From assembly GCF_024138715.1 (NCBI RefSeq), contig NZ_CP092074.1, positions 2,294,001 through 2,358,000 on the forward strand: a stretch of 64,000 bases of DNA, given 5' to 3'. Positions 7,827 to 16,514 of the stretch are shown here, in pieces; within the stretch, counting starts at the first letter, position 1, and each line of letters begins with the position of its first letter. Under the pieces are notes generated by a model. That model made no database searches and was not told where the DNA came from. It was given only the letters and a program-made list of their open reading frames with translations. The position numbers and the translations under genes were made by a program. The DNA comes from Emticicia sp. 21SJ11W-3. GTDB taxonomy: Bacteria > Bacteroidota > Bacteroidia > Cytophagales > Spirosomataceae.

Positions 7827-9038
7827 ATGGATAAACGTACAAAACAATTTACGTTAGAGCTGCTGATTTTGATAGAGGCAATTAAATTGACGCTTTTAAA
7901 AGAAAATTCCACCTATTTTGAAAACCTGATTAATGACCCTAAAGTTAACTGGACACGCCTGCATGGACTGGCTTTTTACCATCGCATACGTCCATTTTTA
8001 TATGAAGCCTGCCGCAGGGTAGGTATTCAGAACGAATACGTGGATAATCTGAAGAGATTTACACACCAACAGGTTATTAACCACCTGGCAAGTAGAAAAG
8101 AACTGGGTAGGATTCTTCATTTTTTTAGTGAAAATAATGTTCAAGCCATACCTTATAAAGGTATTTTGTTTTCAGAGAAAATCTATAAAAACCAAATTGT
8201 AAGAGAAAGTGTAGATGTAGATATAATCGTAAAGCCTGAACACGCCATGAAAGGCGTTAAGTTGCTTCTGGAAGATGGGTACATATTAAGTCTGGGTCAT
8301 TATAACCAGAAAGATTCTGTTGAAATAAATGACGAACTGATAAATGAGCTGCTGACACGCAATGAAAATCAGGAAATTGGTTTTGATAAAATTTTTGGCC
8401 CTGCCGTCAGAGTACATATTGATTACCACTGGTCGATAAGTGAAAAATTTCATGATTATGTATTGGAGGTAGATGATATGCTTAGCAAGTCTGTGGTTGA
8501 AAACTTCCAGAATCAGCAATTACTGGTACCCAATTCTGAAATTATTTTCAAGATGATTATGAATCACCACGGAGGCAGGGGGTGCTGGGTAAGGTTAAAA
8601 GATTTTTGTGACCTGATTGCTTACCGGAATAGTTTCCCTGAACATGATGACCAAGTTTTAAGTAATTGGTCGGCCGAGATGAAGATGCGGAAGGTGTTTG
8701 AAGTGGGTAATGCCATTATGAATAATCTGTTTTTTGAGCCTGCAAATTTCAACAGTTTTGAACAGCAGATACAACAAAGAATTTTTGATTTCTGGGAGGC
8801 AGGCAAGCACTATGACCGCGTATGGCCTAAATTCAAATATAATATTATCTATAAAAACCTGCAAGATAAACCCCTCAGCTGGATAGGCCTAATCAACAAA
8901 TTGGTTCAGTTTTATTCTGTAACCAGTAAACTTGAGCGGCCCAGGTTAATTGTTTTTCCGGATAGATACATTTATCTGAACGCATTTACAAAGTTCGTAT
9001 CCTATCTGTGGTTCAGGGCAAAATCAAAGAAGAACTAA
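7827..9038 (+). CDS. Nucleotidyltransferase family protein (NTP_transf_5 type)
   Basis: The 403-residue protein contains an internal nucleotidyltransferase-like core: YKGILFSEKIY, then SVDVDIIVKPEHAMKGVKLL with the paired acidic residues DVD, about residues 110-145, and a later HIDYHW. This matches the NTP_transf_5 (PF14907) group of uncharacterised nucleotidyltransferases, often seen in polysaccharide or peptide-modification loci. Here it is alone, between a DUF2059 gene and ssrA, so context gives no substrate. It ends just before a bidirectional terminator. Family call is good, reaction unknown. Confidence 0.78.
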   Translation: MDKRTKQFTLELLILIEAIKLTLLKENSTYFENLINDPKVNWTRLHGLAFYHRIRPFLYEACRRVGIQNEYVDNLKRFTHQQVINHLASRKELGRILHFFSENNVQAIPYKGILFSEKIYKNQIVRESVDVDIIVKPEHAMKGVKLLLEDGYILSLGHYNQKDSVEINDELINELLTRNENQEIGFDKIFGPAVRVHIDYHWSISEKFHDYVLEVDDMLSKSVVENFQNQQLLVPNSEIIFKMIMNHHGGRGCWVRLKDFCDLIAYRNSFPEHDDQVLSNWSAEMKMRKVFEVGNAIMNNLFFEPANFNSFEQQIQQRIFDFWEAGKHYDRVWPKFKYNIIYKNLQDKPLSWIGLINKLVQFYSVTSKLERPRLIVFPDRYIYLNAFTKFVSYLWFRAKSKKN

Positions 9039-9061
9039 GTTTTTTTACTGGCTGAAAAAAG

Positions 9062-9089
9062 AAAAAGCACCTTTAAAGGTGCTTTTTTT
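9062..9089. terminator. Bidirectional intrinsic terminator (nucleotidyltransferase gene / ssrA)
   Basis: AGCACCTTT (9066-9074) pairs with AAAGGTGCT (9075-9083) as one continuous palindrome, flanked by A-run on the left and T-run on the right. It can end transcription of the plus-strand gene finishing at 9038 and of the minus-strand tmRNA finishing at 9091. Confidence 0.82.
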
Positions 9090-9090
9090 G

Positions 9091-9461
9091 TGGAGACGCA
9101 GAGAGTCGAACTCTGGTCCGAACATGGCACTTGTCGAGCCTTCTACATGTTTATTCGGTCTTAATTTTCGAGAAAAGGTAGGTGTCCGACATACCGGATC
9201 TTTTCCTTAGAAACCTAAATACTAATCAAGAACAAGTTCCCCGCACTTAATCGCCTCTGCAGGTCGACACTCCGGAATCCCCGCGGCAGAGGTTAGCCAG
9301 GGCGGAATGTGGCTAAAAGTTTAATTCACTCCGGAATTAAGCAGCCATGGCATACGAAGTATTGCCAGTTATTGTTCGGAAGAATTTTTAACAGGAGGTT
9401 CTACCAACTCCTGACATGCTTTTACTCGCAACCACTCACGCCGTCAAAACCGGTCGTCCCC
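9091..9461 (-). ncRNA. ssrA: Transfer-messenger RNA (tmRNA)
   Basis: Read on the minus strand, a 371-nt RNA begins GGGGACGACCGGTTTTGACG and ends with a T-arm (GTTCGACTC) and acceptor arm CGTCTCC plus discriminator A. The 7-bp acceptor stem closes between 9461-9455 and 9098-9092 with one G-U pair. The 3' CCA is not encoded (the template gives ACAA). The internal tag frame reads GGC AAT ACT TCG TAT GCC ATG GCT GCT TAA (9366-9337), giving GNTSYAMAA, close to tags known from Bacteroidota (for example GEESYAMAA). It rescues stalled ribosomes with SmpB and marks the peptides for proteolysis. Confidence 0.96.
9337..9366 (-). other. tmRNA proteolysis-tag reading frame
   Basis: Nine codons from a GGC resume codon to TAA encode GNTSYAMAA. 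The AMAA end is the degradation signal read by ClpXP-type proteases. The resume codon is inferred from alignment to known Bacteroidota tags. Confidence 0.85.
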
Positions 9462-9523
9462 ATGGTCATTATAAGACAAAAAAAATTTATGAAAAGTTCG
9501 TGCCATTAAGAAATTATTGTTCA

Positions 9524-9577
9524 CCAGGGGGAACCAATCAATCATACTTTTAAAACATATTTATTCGTTCCGCCTGG
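9524..9577 (-). terminator. Imperfect hairpin downstream of tex
   Basis: CCAGGGGGAAC (9524-9534) pairs with GTTCCGCCTGG (9567-9577), with one internal mismatch and a 32-nt loop. It begins 10 bp after the tex stop. There is no T-tract of note, so it may be a weak terminator or a 3' stabilising structure. Confidence 0.4.
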
Positions 9578-9586
9578 GTAATGGCA

Positions 9587-11698
9587 TCAGAACTTCATGC
9601 TCAGGGCAATACGTTTACGGGGTATGTCTACTTCTGTTACTTTCACCTGCACTTTCTGATGCACCTTTACTACTTCATTGGGGTCTTTAATAAAACGGTT
9701 GGCCATTTGTGAAACATGCACCAGCCCGTCCTGATGCACTCCTATATCAACAAAGCACCCGAACGCCGTTATATTGGTTACAATACCGGGTAACACCATA
9801 CCTTCTTTCAAGTCATCTATTTTGTGTACATCAGCCGAAAACTCAAACTCTTCTAATGCCTCGCGGGGGTCTCTGCCTGGTTTTTGTAGTTCAGATAAAA
9901 TATCGTTCAGTGTAGGCAAACCCACAGTTGGGGTTACATAGTTATTCAGGTTTATTTTCGATTTTATGCTTGCATTATTTATCAGGTCAGACACCTTCAA
10001 GCCTAAATCTTTAGCCATTTTCTCAACAATCGGGTAGGTTTCCGGATGCACTGCCGAGTTATCCAACGGGTTTTTTGCACCATTAATACGCAAAAAACCT
10101 GCACATTGCTCAAATGCTTTAGCGCCTAGACGAGGTACTTTTTTCAATTCGGCTCTTGACCCAAATGCACCATTCTGCGCGCGGTACTCAACAATGTTCT
10201 GAGCCAGAGCAGGGCCCAGACCAGATACATAGCTAAGCAAATGCTTACTGGCAGTGTTGAGTTCTACACCCACCAGATTCACGCAGCTTTCAACCACTGA
10301 ATCCAGACTTTCTTTCAGCATTTTCTGCTCAACGTCGTGCTGGTATTGACCGACTCCGATTGACTTGGGGTCAATTTTAACCAGTTCGGCAAGTGGGTCC
10401 ATTAATCGCCGGCCAATAGAAACTGCGCCACGTACTGTTACATCTTTTTTAGGAAACTCATCTCGTGCAATTTCAGAAGCCGAATAGATAGAAGCCCCTT
10501 GTTCAGACACCACATGCACCTGTATTTTATCCAGCTTTAATGATTTCACAAAACCCTCGGTCTCACGGCTGGCAGTACCGTTACCAATGGCAATGGCCTG
10601 TATTTTATAATCAATCACCAGTTTTTTTACCATTCCTTCGGCCTCCATTTTCTTATCGAACGGATATATAACCGTGTCGTAAATCAAATCGCCCTGCTCG
10701 TTCAAAACCACAGTTTTACAGCCTGTTCTGAAACCCGGGTCAATGGCCAGCACACGCTTTTGCCCAAGCGGAGACGCCAGAAGCAATTGCCGTAAATTGC
10801 CTGTAAATATCTTGATGGCCTCTGCATCTGCTTTTTGTTTCGAGAGGTTCGAAAACTCCGTTTCAATACTAGGTTTCAGCAATCGGTTATAAGAATCTGT
10901 GATGGCATCAGCCACCTGATCTTTGGCTTCAGGCAAGCCTCGCAGATAAATTCTGTCAAGGGCATCTACACCGCGTTCTTCATCTATTGATATAACAACA
11001 GACAATATTCCCTCTTCTTCGCCTCGCCTGATGGCCAGCAAACGATGAGATGGAATGCGCGATAATGGTTCTGAAAACTCGAAATAATCCTGATATTTGG
11101 CTCCTTCTTCCTTTTTGCCCTTTTTTACTTTGGCTGTAACAATGGCTTCCCGGTCAAATATCTTCCTCACGGCATTTCTCGCTTGTATGTCTTCATTAAT
11201 CCATTCGGCCATTATATCTCTTGCACCTTGCAGGGCATCATTAATGCTTTCAACTTTATCGTTCAGGTATTTTTCGGCTATGGCTTCAATGTTACGGTCT
11301 TTTTGCGCAAATATGATTTTTGCCAGCGGTTCCAGACCTTTTTCAATAGCCATGGTGGCACGTGTTTTTCGCTTTTGTTTATAAGGCAGGTATAAATCTT
11401 CCAGTTCGTTCAGATACAAAGCATTGCGAAGCTTTTCCAACAGCTCTGGAGTCATTTTCCCCTGTTCTTCAATCGACTTAATAATGGCCTCCCGCCGCTT
11501 ATCCGCCTCCTGAAATTTTCCGTACAAATCTTTCACCTGGGCTATCTGCACTTCATCCATACTACCTGTCATTTCTTTACGGTAGCGGGCAATAAAGGGT
11601 ACAGTAGCGCCTTCCTCCAATAAGTTTATGGTATTGGTAACATATTTTTCAGCTGCGTTTACAGCTTGTACTATTATTTGTATTTGTTTTGTTGTCAT
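9587..11698 (-). CDS. tex: Tex family RNA-binding transcription accessory protein
   Basis: The 703-residue protein has the full Tex layout: an N-terminal helical domain (VPFIARYRKEMTGSMDE near residue 33), a YqgF/RNase H-like domain (LAIDPGFRTGCKTVVL), tandem helix-hairpin-helix motifs (YVSGLGPALAQNIVEYR), and a C-terminal S1 domain (GIVTNITAFGCFVDIGVHQD). Length is close to the family norm of about 720-780. Tex is a highly conserved nucleic-acid-binding protein linked to transcription and stress tolerance. It is divergent from the lipoprotein gene at 11772. Confidence 0.95.
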   Translation of the reverse strand: MTTKQIQIIVQAVNAAEKYVTNTINLLEEGATVPFIARYRKEMTGSMDEVQIAQVKDLYGKFQEADKRREAIIKSIEEQGKMTPELLEKLRNALYLNELEDLYLPYKQKRKTRATMAIEKGLEPLAKIIFAQKDRNIEAIAEKYLNDKVESINDALQGARDIMAEWINEDIQARNAVRKIFDREAIVTAKVKKGKKEEGAKYQDYFEFSEPLSRIPSHRLLAIRRGEEEGILSVVISIDEERGVDALDRIYLRGLPEAKDQVADAITDSYNRLLKPSIETEFSNLSKQKADAEAIKIFTGNLRQLLLASPLGQKRVLAIDPGFRTGCKTVVLNEQGDLIYDTVIYPFDKKMEAEGMVKKLVIDYKIQAIAIGNGTASRETEGFVKSLKLDKIQVHVVSEQGASIYSASEIARDEFPKKDVTVRGAVSIGRRLMDPLAELVKIDPKSIGVGQYQHDVEQKMLKESLDSVVESCVNLVGVELNTASKHLLSYVSGLGPALAQNIVEYRAQNGAFGSRAELKKVPRLGAKAFEQCAGFLRINGAKNPLDNSAVHPETYPIVEKMAKDLGLKVSDLINNASIKSKINLNNYVTPTVGLPTLNDILSELQKPGRDPREALEEFEFSADVHKIDDLKEGMVLPGIVTNITAFGCFVDIGVHQDGLVHVSQMANRFIKDPNEVVKVHQKVQVKVTEVDIPRKRIALSMKF

Positions 11699-11771
11699 GG
11701 TTCCAACCTTTTTATTAGAAACTGAATCCTTGAGTATAGAATCAATTCAAACACAAAAATCTATTATAAAA

Positions 11772-12275
11772 ATGAAAATTCAACTTTTTATAGGCATCAT
11801 TCTTTCCACATTATCTTTTGTAGGCTGTGAACAACAATCGGATGATGTTATGACGAAAAATTCAAAGGATTTGAATACAATGGTCATTAAGCACGGTACC
11901 TCATTTGGTATGTGCCTGGGCCCATGCAAAAGAGAATTGACATTAATGGGCGACGAAGCCTCGTTTACAATTTATTTTAACAGTGGCCGTGGTTCTCAGG
12001 GTGGTGACCCACAAACGTATAAAGAGAAACTTACTACAGATTATATGAATGAGCTGGTAAAAAGTGTTGATTTTGACCAGTTTAAAAACTTGAAAGAGGT
12101 GATTGGCTGCCCTGACTGTGCTGATGGCGGTGCTGAATGGGTTGAAATAACCATGAACGATTCGAGACATAAAGTTACATTTGAGCATGGACAAGACGTG
12201 AAAGAAATTGCGCCGCTTTTGAAAGTGCTTCGTGAAAAAAGGGAGTATTTTGAAAACAAATATGTAAAATACTGA
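11772..12275 (+). CDS. Hypothetical lipoprotein
   Basis: I choose the ATG at 11772 (167 residues) because it starts a lipoprotein signal, MKIQLFIGIILSTLSFVGC, with the lipobox Cys at 19. An open frame extends upstream but overlaps the tex start and has no signal sequence. The mature part has a GMCLGPCKRELTL segment and a GCPDCADGG segment, giving four Cys that could form disulfides. The arrangement resembles secreted DUF6438-like proteins, but I do not claim the family. Probably anchored in the outer or inner membrane, facing the periplasm. Confidence 0.7.
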   Translation: MKIQLFIGIILSTLSFVGCEQQSDDVMTKNSKDLNTMVIKHGTSFGMCLGPCKRELTLMGDEASFTIYFNSGRGSQGGDPQTYKEKLTTDYMNELVKSVDFDQFKNLKEVIGCPDCADGGAEWVEITMNDSRHKVTFEHGQDVKEIAPLLKVLREKREYFENKYVKY

Positions 12276-12331
12276 TATTATTCAGCAAGTATTTTGAAAT
12301 CTGCCTTATAAACACTTGCTTTGCAGCCATT

Positions 12332-12372
12332 AGTCACCTTAGCTTGAATATCAGCTAAGGTGACTTTTTTTT
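12332..12372 (+). terminator. Strong intrinsic terminator 18 bp before a start codon
   Basis: AGTCACCTTAGCT (12332-12344) and AGCTAAGGTGACT (12353-12365) form a perfect 13-bp stem with an 8-nt loop, followed by eight T (12365-12372). It ends the lipoprotein transcript. It also lies directly in front of the flavoprotein gene at 12391, so it may sit in that gene's leader. Confidence 0.85.
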
Positions 12373-12390
12373 AACCTTTTTAATTTTATC

Positions 12391-13614
12391 ATGTACGACC
12401 TTCTCATTATTGGTGGTGGAGCAGCAGGTTTTTTTACGGCTATTAATGCTGCCGAAAAAAACAAAAACCTGCGGATTGCTATTCTGGAACGCGGCAGAGA
12501 TGTTTTACAAAAAGTTAAGGTGTCTGGCGGTGGGCGTTGCAATGTAACCCACGCCTGTTTTGAGCCTTCGGCACTCATTAATTTTTACCCGAGAGGTAAC
12601 CAGGAATTGCTGGAGCCCTTTAAAAGATTTAATCCGGCACACACCATTGATTGGTTTGAAAGGCGGGGAGTAAGAATAAAAAAAGAATCTGACGGACGGA
12701 TGTTTCCGGTCAGTAATTCATCGCAAAGCATTATTGATTGCTTTTTAGAAGCCTGTTATAAAAACAGGATTGAAATTATTACCAATACGCGTGTTGAAAG
12801 CATTGAAAACAATGGCGGAAACTGGCAATTGAATGCCATTGGTGACAGGCAGTTTACTACAAAAAAGCTAATGATAGCCACCGGAAGCGATAGCGCTGTC
12901 TGGAAATTATTACAGAACCTGGGTATTGAAACGGTGTCGGCTGTTCCTTCTTTGTTTACTTTTAATATTAAAGACGAGCGCATACAGGATTTAATGGGTA
13001 TCAGCACAGAAAATGTTATCTGCAGGCTGAACGATTCTAAAAATAAAGCACTGAATGCCTACACTTCTAATGGAGCCTTACTTATTACCCATTGGGGTTT
13101 GTCTGGCCCTGCTATTCTGAAATTGTCGGCCTGGGCTGCCCGTGACCTGCACGATGCCAACTACGAATTTAACATATCTATAAACTGGCTGGGTGCGCCG
13201 GATATTGAAAAAGTTAGGCAGCACCTACACCAGCAGATTATAAACCAGCCTAAAAAGAATGTGCTGGCTAATGCAGAGTTTGGTATGTCAATCAGGCTTT
13301 GGAAAAGCTTGTGCATGGCCGCTGGGGTAGGAGAATACCAGAAATGGGCAGAAACAGGTAAAAAACACATAGCAAAACTGGTAGAACAATTGACCGACTG
13401 CCGCTTTAGTGTTAAAGGTAAAAGTACATTTAAAGAAGAATTTGTAACAGCCGGAGGCGTTGACCTGGCAGAGGTAGATTTCAGTACTTTCAGCCTTAAA
13501 AAATATCCCAATCTATACATGGCCGGCGAGGTACTGAATATTGATGCCGTAACGGGCGGTTTTAATTTTCAGGCGGCTTGGACAGGCGCCTGGATTGCCG
13601 CACAAAGTTTATGA
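12391..13614 (+). CDS. BaiN/HI0933-type flavoprotein oxidoreductase
   Basis: A 407-residue protein with an N-terminal FAD Rossmann motif (LLIIGGGAAGFF), ERGRDVLQKVKVSGGGRCNVTH, and the C-terminal signature FVTAGGVDLAEVDFSTF followed by LYMAGEVLNIDAVTGGFNFQ. These are diagnostic of the HI0933 (YhiN/BaiN/RdsA) family of NAD(P)/FAD-dependent enzymes, whose physiological role is largely unclear. Length is normal. The stop codon overlaps the 3' end of the convergent DUF1801 gene by 6 bp. A terminator lies immediately upstream. Confidence 0.88.
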   Translation: MYDLLIIGGGAAGFFTAINAAEKNKNLRIAILERGRDVLQKVKVSGGGRCNVTHACFEPSALINFYPRGNQELLEPFKRFNPAHTIDWFERRGVRIKKESDGRMFPVSNSSQSIIDCFLEACYKNRIEIITNTRVESIENNGGNWQLNAIGDRQFTTKKLMIATGSDSAVWKLLQNLGIETVSAVPSLFTFNIKDERIQDLMGISTENVICRLNDSKNKALNAYTSNGALLITHWGLSGPAILKLSAWAARDLHDANYEFNISINWLGAPDIEKVRQHLHQQIINQPKKNVLANAEFGMSIRLWKSLCMAAGVGEYQKWAETGKKHIAKLVEQLTDCRFSVKGKSTFKEEFVTAGGVDLAEVDFSTFSLKKYPNLYMAGEVLNIDAVTGGFNFQAAWTGAWIAAQSL

Positions 13615-14028
13615 TTTTTTCCGGCGGGCTGTCTGAAGCATATCGGTAAATACGTTTCGCTCATTCATTTCATCAAGTATCAGCGCTTCGTTTAGTATTT
13701 CAATAAAAGACTGTTTTTTGTTCTGTAAGTCGTCAATATCAGTAAAAGTGATGCCTTGTATATACTTTCTGCCTTTCGCATCTAAAAGTCCCTGCTCGTT
13801 AGATAACTGATAACCTCTCAGAAAACACAATTCCAGACCCTTTTTGGGGTGTATTTTGCCTATATAGCACACATCATGCTTCACTTTGTACATAGGGGTA
13901 TTGATACTGAAATGCTCCTGCATTTTAGGATGAGCATTCATAATCAGTTCCTGAAGACCTGCAATCAATTTGCCAATATGTGGTAGCTGATGACTTTTAA
14001 AGTCTTCAACCGACAGGTAGTTTGTCAT
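13609..14028 (-). CDS. DUF1801 (YdhG-like) domain protein
   Basis: This 139-residue protein has the DUF1801 core: a helix with LIMNAHPKMQEHFSINTPMYK, then strands with VCYIGKIHPKKGLELCFLRG. Members are small cytosolic proteins of unknown role with a fold related to YdeI/CyaY-like proteins. It overlaps the upstream symporter gene by 23 bp on the same strand, which implies translational coupling in one operon. No further function can be inferred. Confidence 0.75.
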   Translation of the reverse strand: MTNYLSVEDFKSHQLPHIGKLIAGLQELIMNAHPKMQEHFSINTPMYKVKHDVCYIGKIHPKKGLELCFLRGYQLSNEQGLLDAKGRKYIQGITFTDIDDLQNKKQSFIEILNEALILDEMNERNVFTDMLQTARRKKS

Positions 14029-15397
14029 TGGGTTTAATGAATGAACCGACGATCATTCCTGTAATACTGGCCAGCAGACCATAAATAATACCGGGTGTAT
14101 CGGTCGGATAAAATTGTAAAGTAAGCCAGACGGTCATGCCCATAACCATTGAAAGTAACGCCCCTAGTGCCGACGCTCTTTTCCAGTACAGGCCACATGC
14201 CAACGGCACAAACAAAGCCACCAGACTAACGGCTGATGACTCGCCCACCAACTCATATATTTCAGCCTTGTTGAGCGATAATATAACGCTCACCATTGTA
14301 ATACCAATTACTGAAAGCCGCATAATTTGCAAAAGTCTTTTGTCAGACAGCTTATGACCGTATAGAGGCTTAAGCAGGTTTTCGCCTACAACAGTTGCCG
14401 GCGCCAGCACAGCCCCACTGCATGTACTTAATATAGCAGAAAGCAAAGCCCCAAAAAAAAGTATTTGTATACCCAGGCCAGAATGACGCAGTACCAGAAA
14501 CGGAATGGACATCTGGGTATCACCTGCTTTTATGTCAGGATACAGCAAACTTCCGCACAGCGCAATTACTAAAGGCATACAAGCCACGCTCATATACATA
14601 AACGCCGACCAGTACGCACCTCTTACGGCAACTTTCTCTGATTTGGCCGACAAAACCCGTTGAAAAATATCCTGCTGAGGTATCGAACCCCAGCCAATGG
14701 TTATCCAGGCAGCAAAATAGGTTATCCAACTGCTGAATGAATGCTCTTTGGGTACAAATCTGAAGAAACCCGTTGGGGTTTTGTTTATCAGTTCGCCCCA
14801 GCCGCCAATTTTACCCAAAAGCTCTAGCATTAAAATAAGCATACCTACTATAATAATGGCTGTTTGAATGGTATCTGTAATAGATACCGACCACATACCA
14901 CCCACATAGGTATAAAACACAACCACCGAGGCGCATATCAAGACACCATAAACAAAGGGGATACCCGCAATGGCCTGTAAAACTATGGCAAGGGCTACTA
15001 ACTGAGCAGCGATCCAACTGAAATAAGAGGGTATAAGAAAAAGTGCCGAAATCCATTCAAGGTTATTGCTGTACCTGATTCTGAAATAATCGCTGAACGT
15101 AAGAATGTTTAGTTTATAAAGCGGGCGTGCAAAAAATAAGCCTATGAGCAGTAAGCATAACGACGCCCCGAAGGGGTCTTCAATGACACCCAACAGGCCA
15201 TTCTGCACAAATTCTGATGACGCCCCCATAACCGTTTCTGAGCCAAACCAGGTAGCAAACAGACCCGACGCAACCACGTAGGTTGGCATTCTGCGGCCTG
15301 CAATGGCAAAATCACTGGCTGTTTTAACAAATTTAGAGGCAAACCACCCTACAAGTACTGTTCCCAGAAGGTAAATAAAAATAAACGTTAATAGCAT
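14006..15397 (-). CDS. Sodium:solute symporter family protein
   Basis: The 463-residue protein has about 12-13 hydrophobic helices and typical SSS family motifs: SDFAIAGRRMPTYVVASGLFATWFG near the N-terminus, and YTYVGGMWSVSITDTIQT in the middle. It should import an organic solute (amino acid, pantothenate, carboxylate or sugar) with Na+ across the inner membrane. The substrate cannot be told. It is first in a two-gene unit with the DUF1801 protein. Confidence 0.88.
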   Translation of the reverse strand: MLLTFIFIYLLGTVLVGWFASKFVKTASDFAIAGRRMPTYVVASGLFATWFGSETVMGASSEFVQNGLLGVIEDPFGASLCLLLIGLFFARPLYKLNILTFSDYFRIRYSNNLEWISALFLIPSYFSWIAAQLVALAIVLQAIAGIPFVYGVLICASVVVFYTYVGGMWSVSITDTIQTAIIIVGMLILMLELLGKIGGWGELINKTPTGFFRFVPKEHSFSSWITYFAAWITIGWGSIPQQDIFQRVLSAKSEKVAVRGAYWSAFMYMSVACMPLVIALCGSLLYPDIKAGDTQMSIPFLVLRHSGLGIQILFFGALLSAILSTCSGAVLAPATVVGENLLKPLYGHKLSDKRLLQIMRLSVIGITMVSVILSLNKAEIYELVGESSAVSLVALFVPLACGLYWKRASALGALLSMVMGMTVWLTLQFYPTDTPGIIYGLLASITGMIVGSFIKPNDKLPVG

Positions 15398-15631
15398 GCT
15401 TAGTCAGCTTTGATACGGTTGGCTTTAATCAGGTTTTGAAAATAGTAATTTTTGGAGTTCAGTGCCCGCTAATGTGGTTTTTTATTTAAAAATAATGTTT
15501 CATTTGCAAAATTTTTTAAAAAAGGCGCCTAGTTTCGTTTTTTAATATCAACTTTGTGCTTTCATCTCTGACATAGCCAAACACCACAGAGAAAAGTTTA
15601 AACCATTTCTTAATTAAAAAATTGCCCAACA

Positions 15632-16465
15632 GTGACCCATCTCATTGAGCGATTTACAGAAATTCTGAAGAAGGGAAAGTACAACTCCCAAACTATAGCC
15701 GCTTATAGAAACGCCATTTTTGTTTTTTACAACCATTTTCGTGACCTGCCGCAAAGCAAAATCACCGATGAACTTGTATCTAATTATCTTTTGGAACTGA
15801 GCGAAAGGAAGGGGGCCGGGTCTGAGGCTTCAAAGCAGGCAGGAAAAGCCATTAAGCTTTTTTTTGAACTGATTTTCAAGCGCAAGCTGGGAATAAAGAG
15901 TTCAGGCCGCATGAAAGAAGATACGCTGCCTGAGGTACTGACCGAGAAAGAAATTGAATGTATTATAAGCGTGCTTGATAACCCCAAGCATAAAGCTTTA
16001 ATGGCCACAATTTATGCCCTTGGCTTAAAGCTGAGCGATGTGCTTGTGCTTAAAATTAATGATATTGACTGGCAGGCCCGCCATATTACCATTCCTTCTT
16101 CAAAAACAGATAAAGGCCGCAAACTCAGGATTCCCTCAAAACTGATTCCTATTCTGATTGCTTACTTTGAAAAACATAAACCTGAAGAGTTGTTATTTGT
16201 AGGCGAAAAAGGAAAAACATACAGCCCGCGTAGTGTGCAGTTGGTTTTTCAGCAGGCTTTGCAGAAAGCTAAAATTGATAAAAACGCCACGGTTCACACA
16301 CTTCGCCATAGTTATGCGGTGCATTGTCTGGAACGAGGAATGGACATACACCTGCTTAAAGATATTCTGGGCCATAAGTACCTTCAAACTACTTCAATCT
16401 ATTATCAACTGGCCAATATTGACCTGGCCAACCTCAGAAGCCCGTTTGAAGATCTTGAAATTTAA
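15632..16465 (+). CDS. Tyrosine recombinase-like protein with Lys in place of the first catalytic Arg
   Basis: The 277-residue protein starts at GTG (15632); no ATG gives a complete SAM-like N-terminal domain. It has an N-terminal core-binding domain (1-85) and a catalytic domain with the beta-strand Lys158, HTLR (His222, Arg225), LGH (His248) and Tyr257. The normally invariant first Arg (in TGLRxSE) is Lys133 here (ALGLKLSDV). This may reduce or abolish strand cleavage. No phage or transposon genes and no att-like repeats are seen near it, so it looks like a resident chromosomal gene of XerC/D-like build. Confidence 0.82.
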   Translation: MTHLIERFTEILKKGKYNSQTIAAYRNAIFVFYNHFRDLPQSKITDELVSNYLLELSERKGAGSEASKQAGKAIKLFFELIFKRKLGIKSSGRMKEDTLPEVLTEKEIECIISVLDNPKHKALMATIYALGLKLSDVLVLKINDIDWQARHITIPSSKTDKGRKLRIPSKLIPILIAYFEKHKPEELLFVGEKGKTYSPRSVQLVFQQALQKAKIDKNATVHTLRHSYAVHCLERGMDIHLLKDILGHKYLQTTSIYYQLANIDLANLRSPFEDLEI

Positions 16466-16474
16466 GGTTCTAAT

Positions 16475-16510
16475 AAAAAACCCGATGAAACTAATTCCAT
16501 CGGGTTTTTT
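16475..16510. terminator. Bidirectional intrinsic terminator
   Basis: AAAAAACCCGATG (16475-16487) pairs perfectly with CATCGGGTTTTTT (16498-16510) around a 10-nt loop. It separates the convergent recombinase and pdxA genes and carries T-runs on both strands. Confidence 0.88.
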
Positions 16511-16514
16511 ATGC

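Noticed and set aside
15632-16465. Prophage or integrative element around the tyrosine recombinase
   Set aside because: Neighbours are housekeeping genes (symporter, pdxA), there is no tRNA or direct repeat that could serve as att, and base composition does not change.
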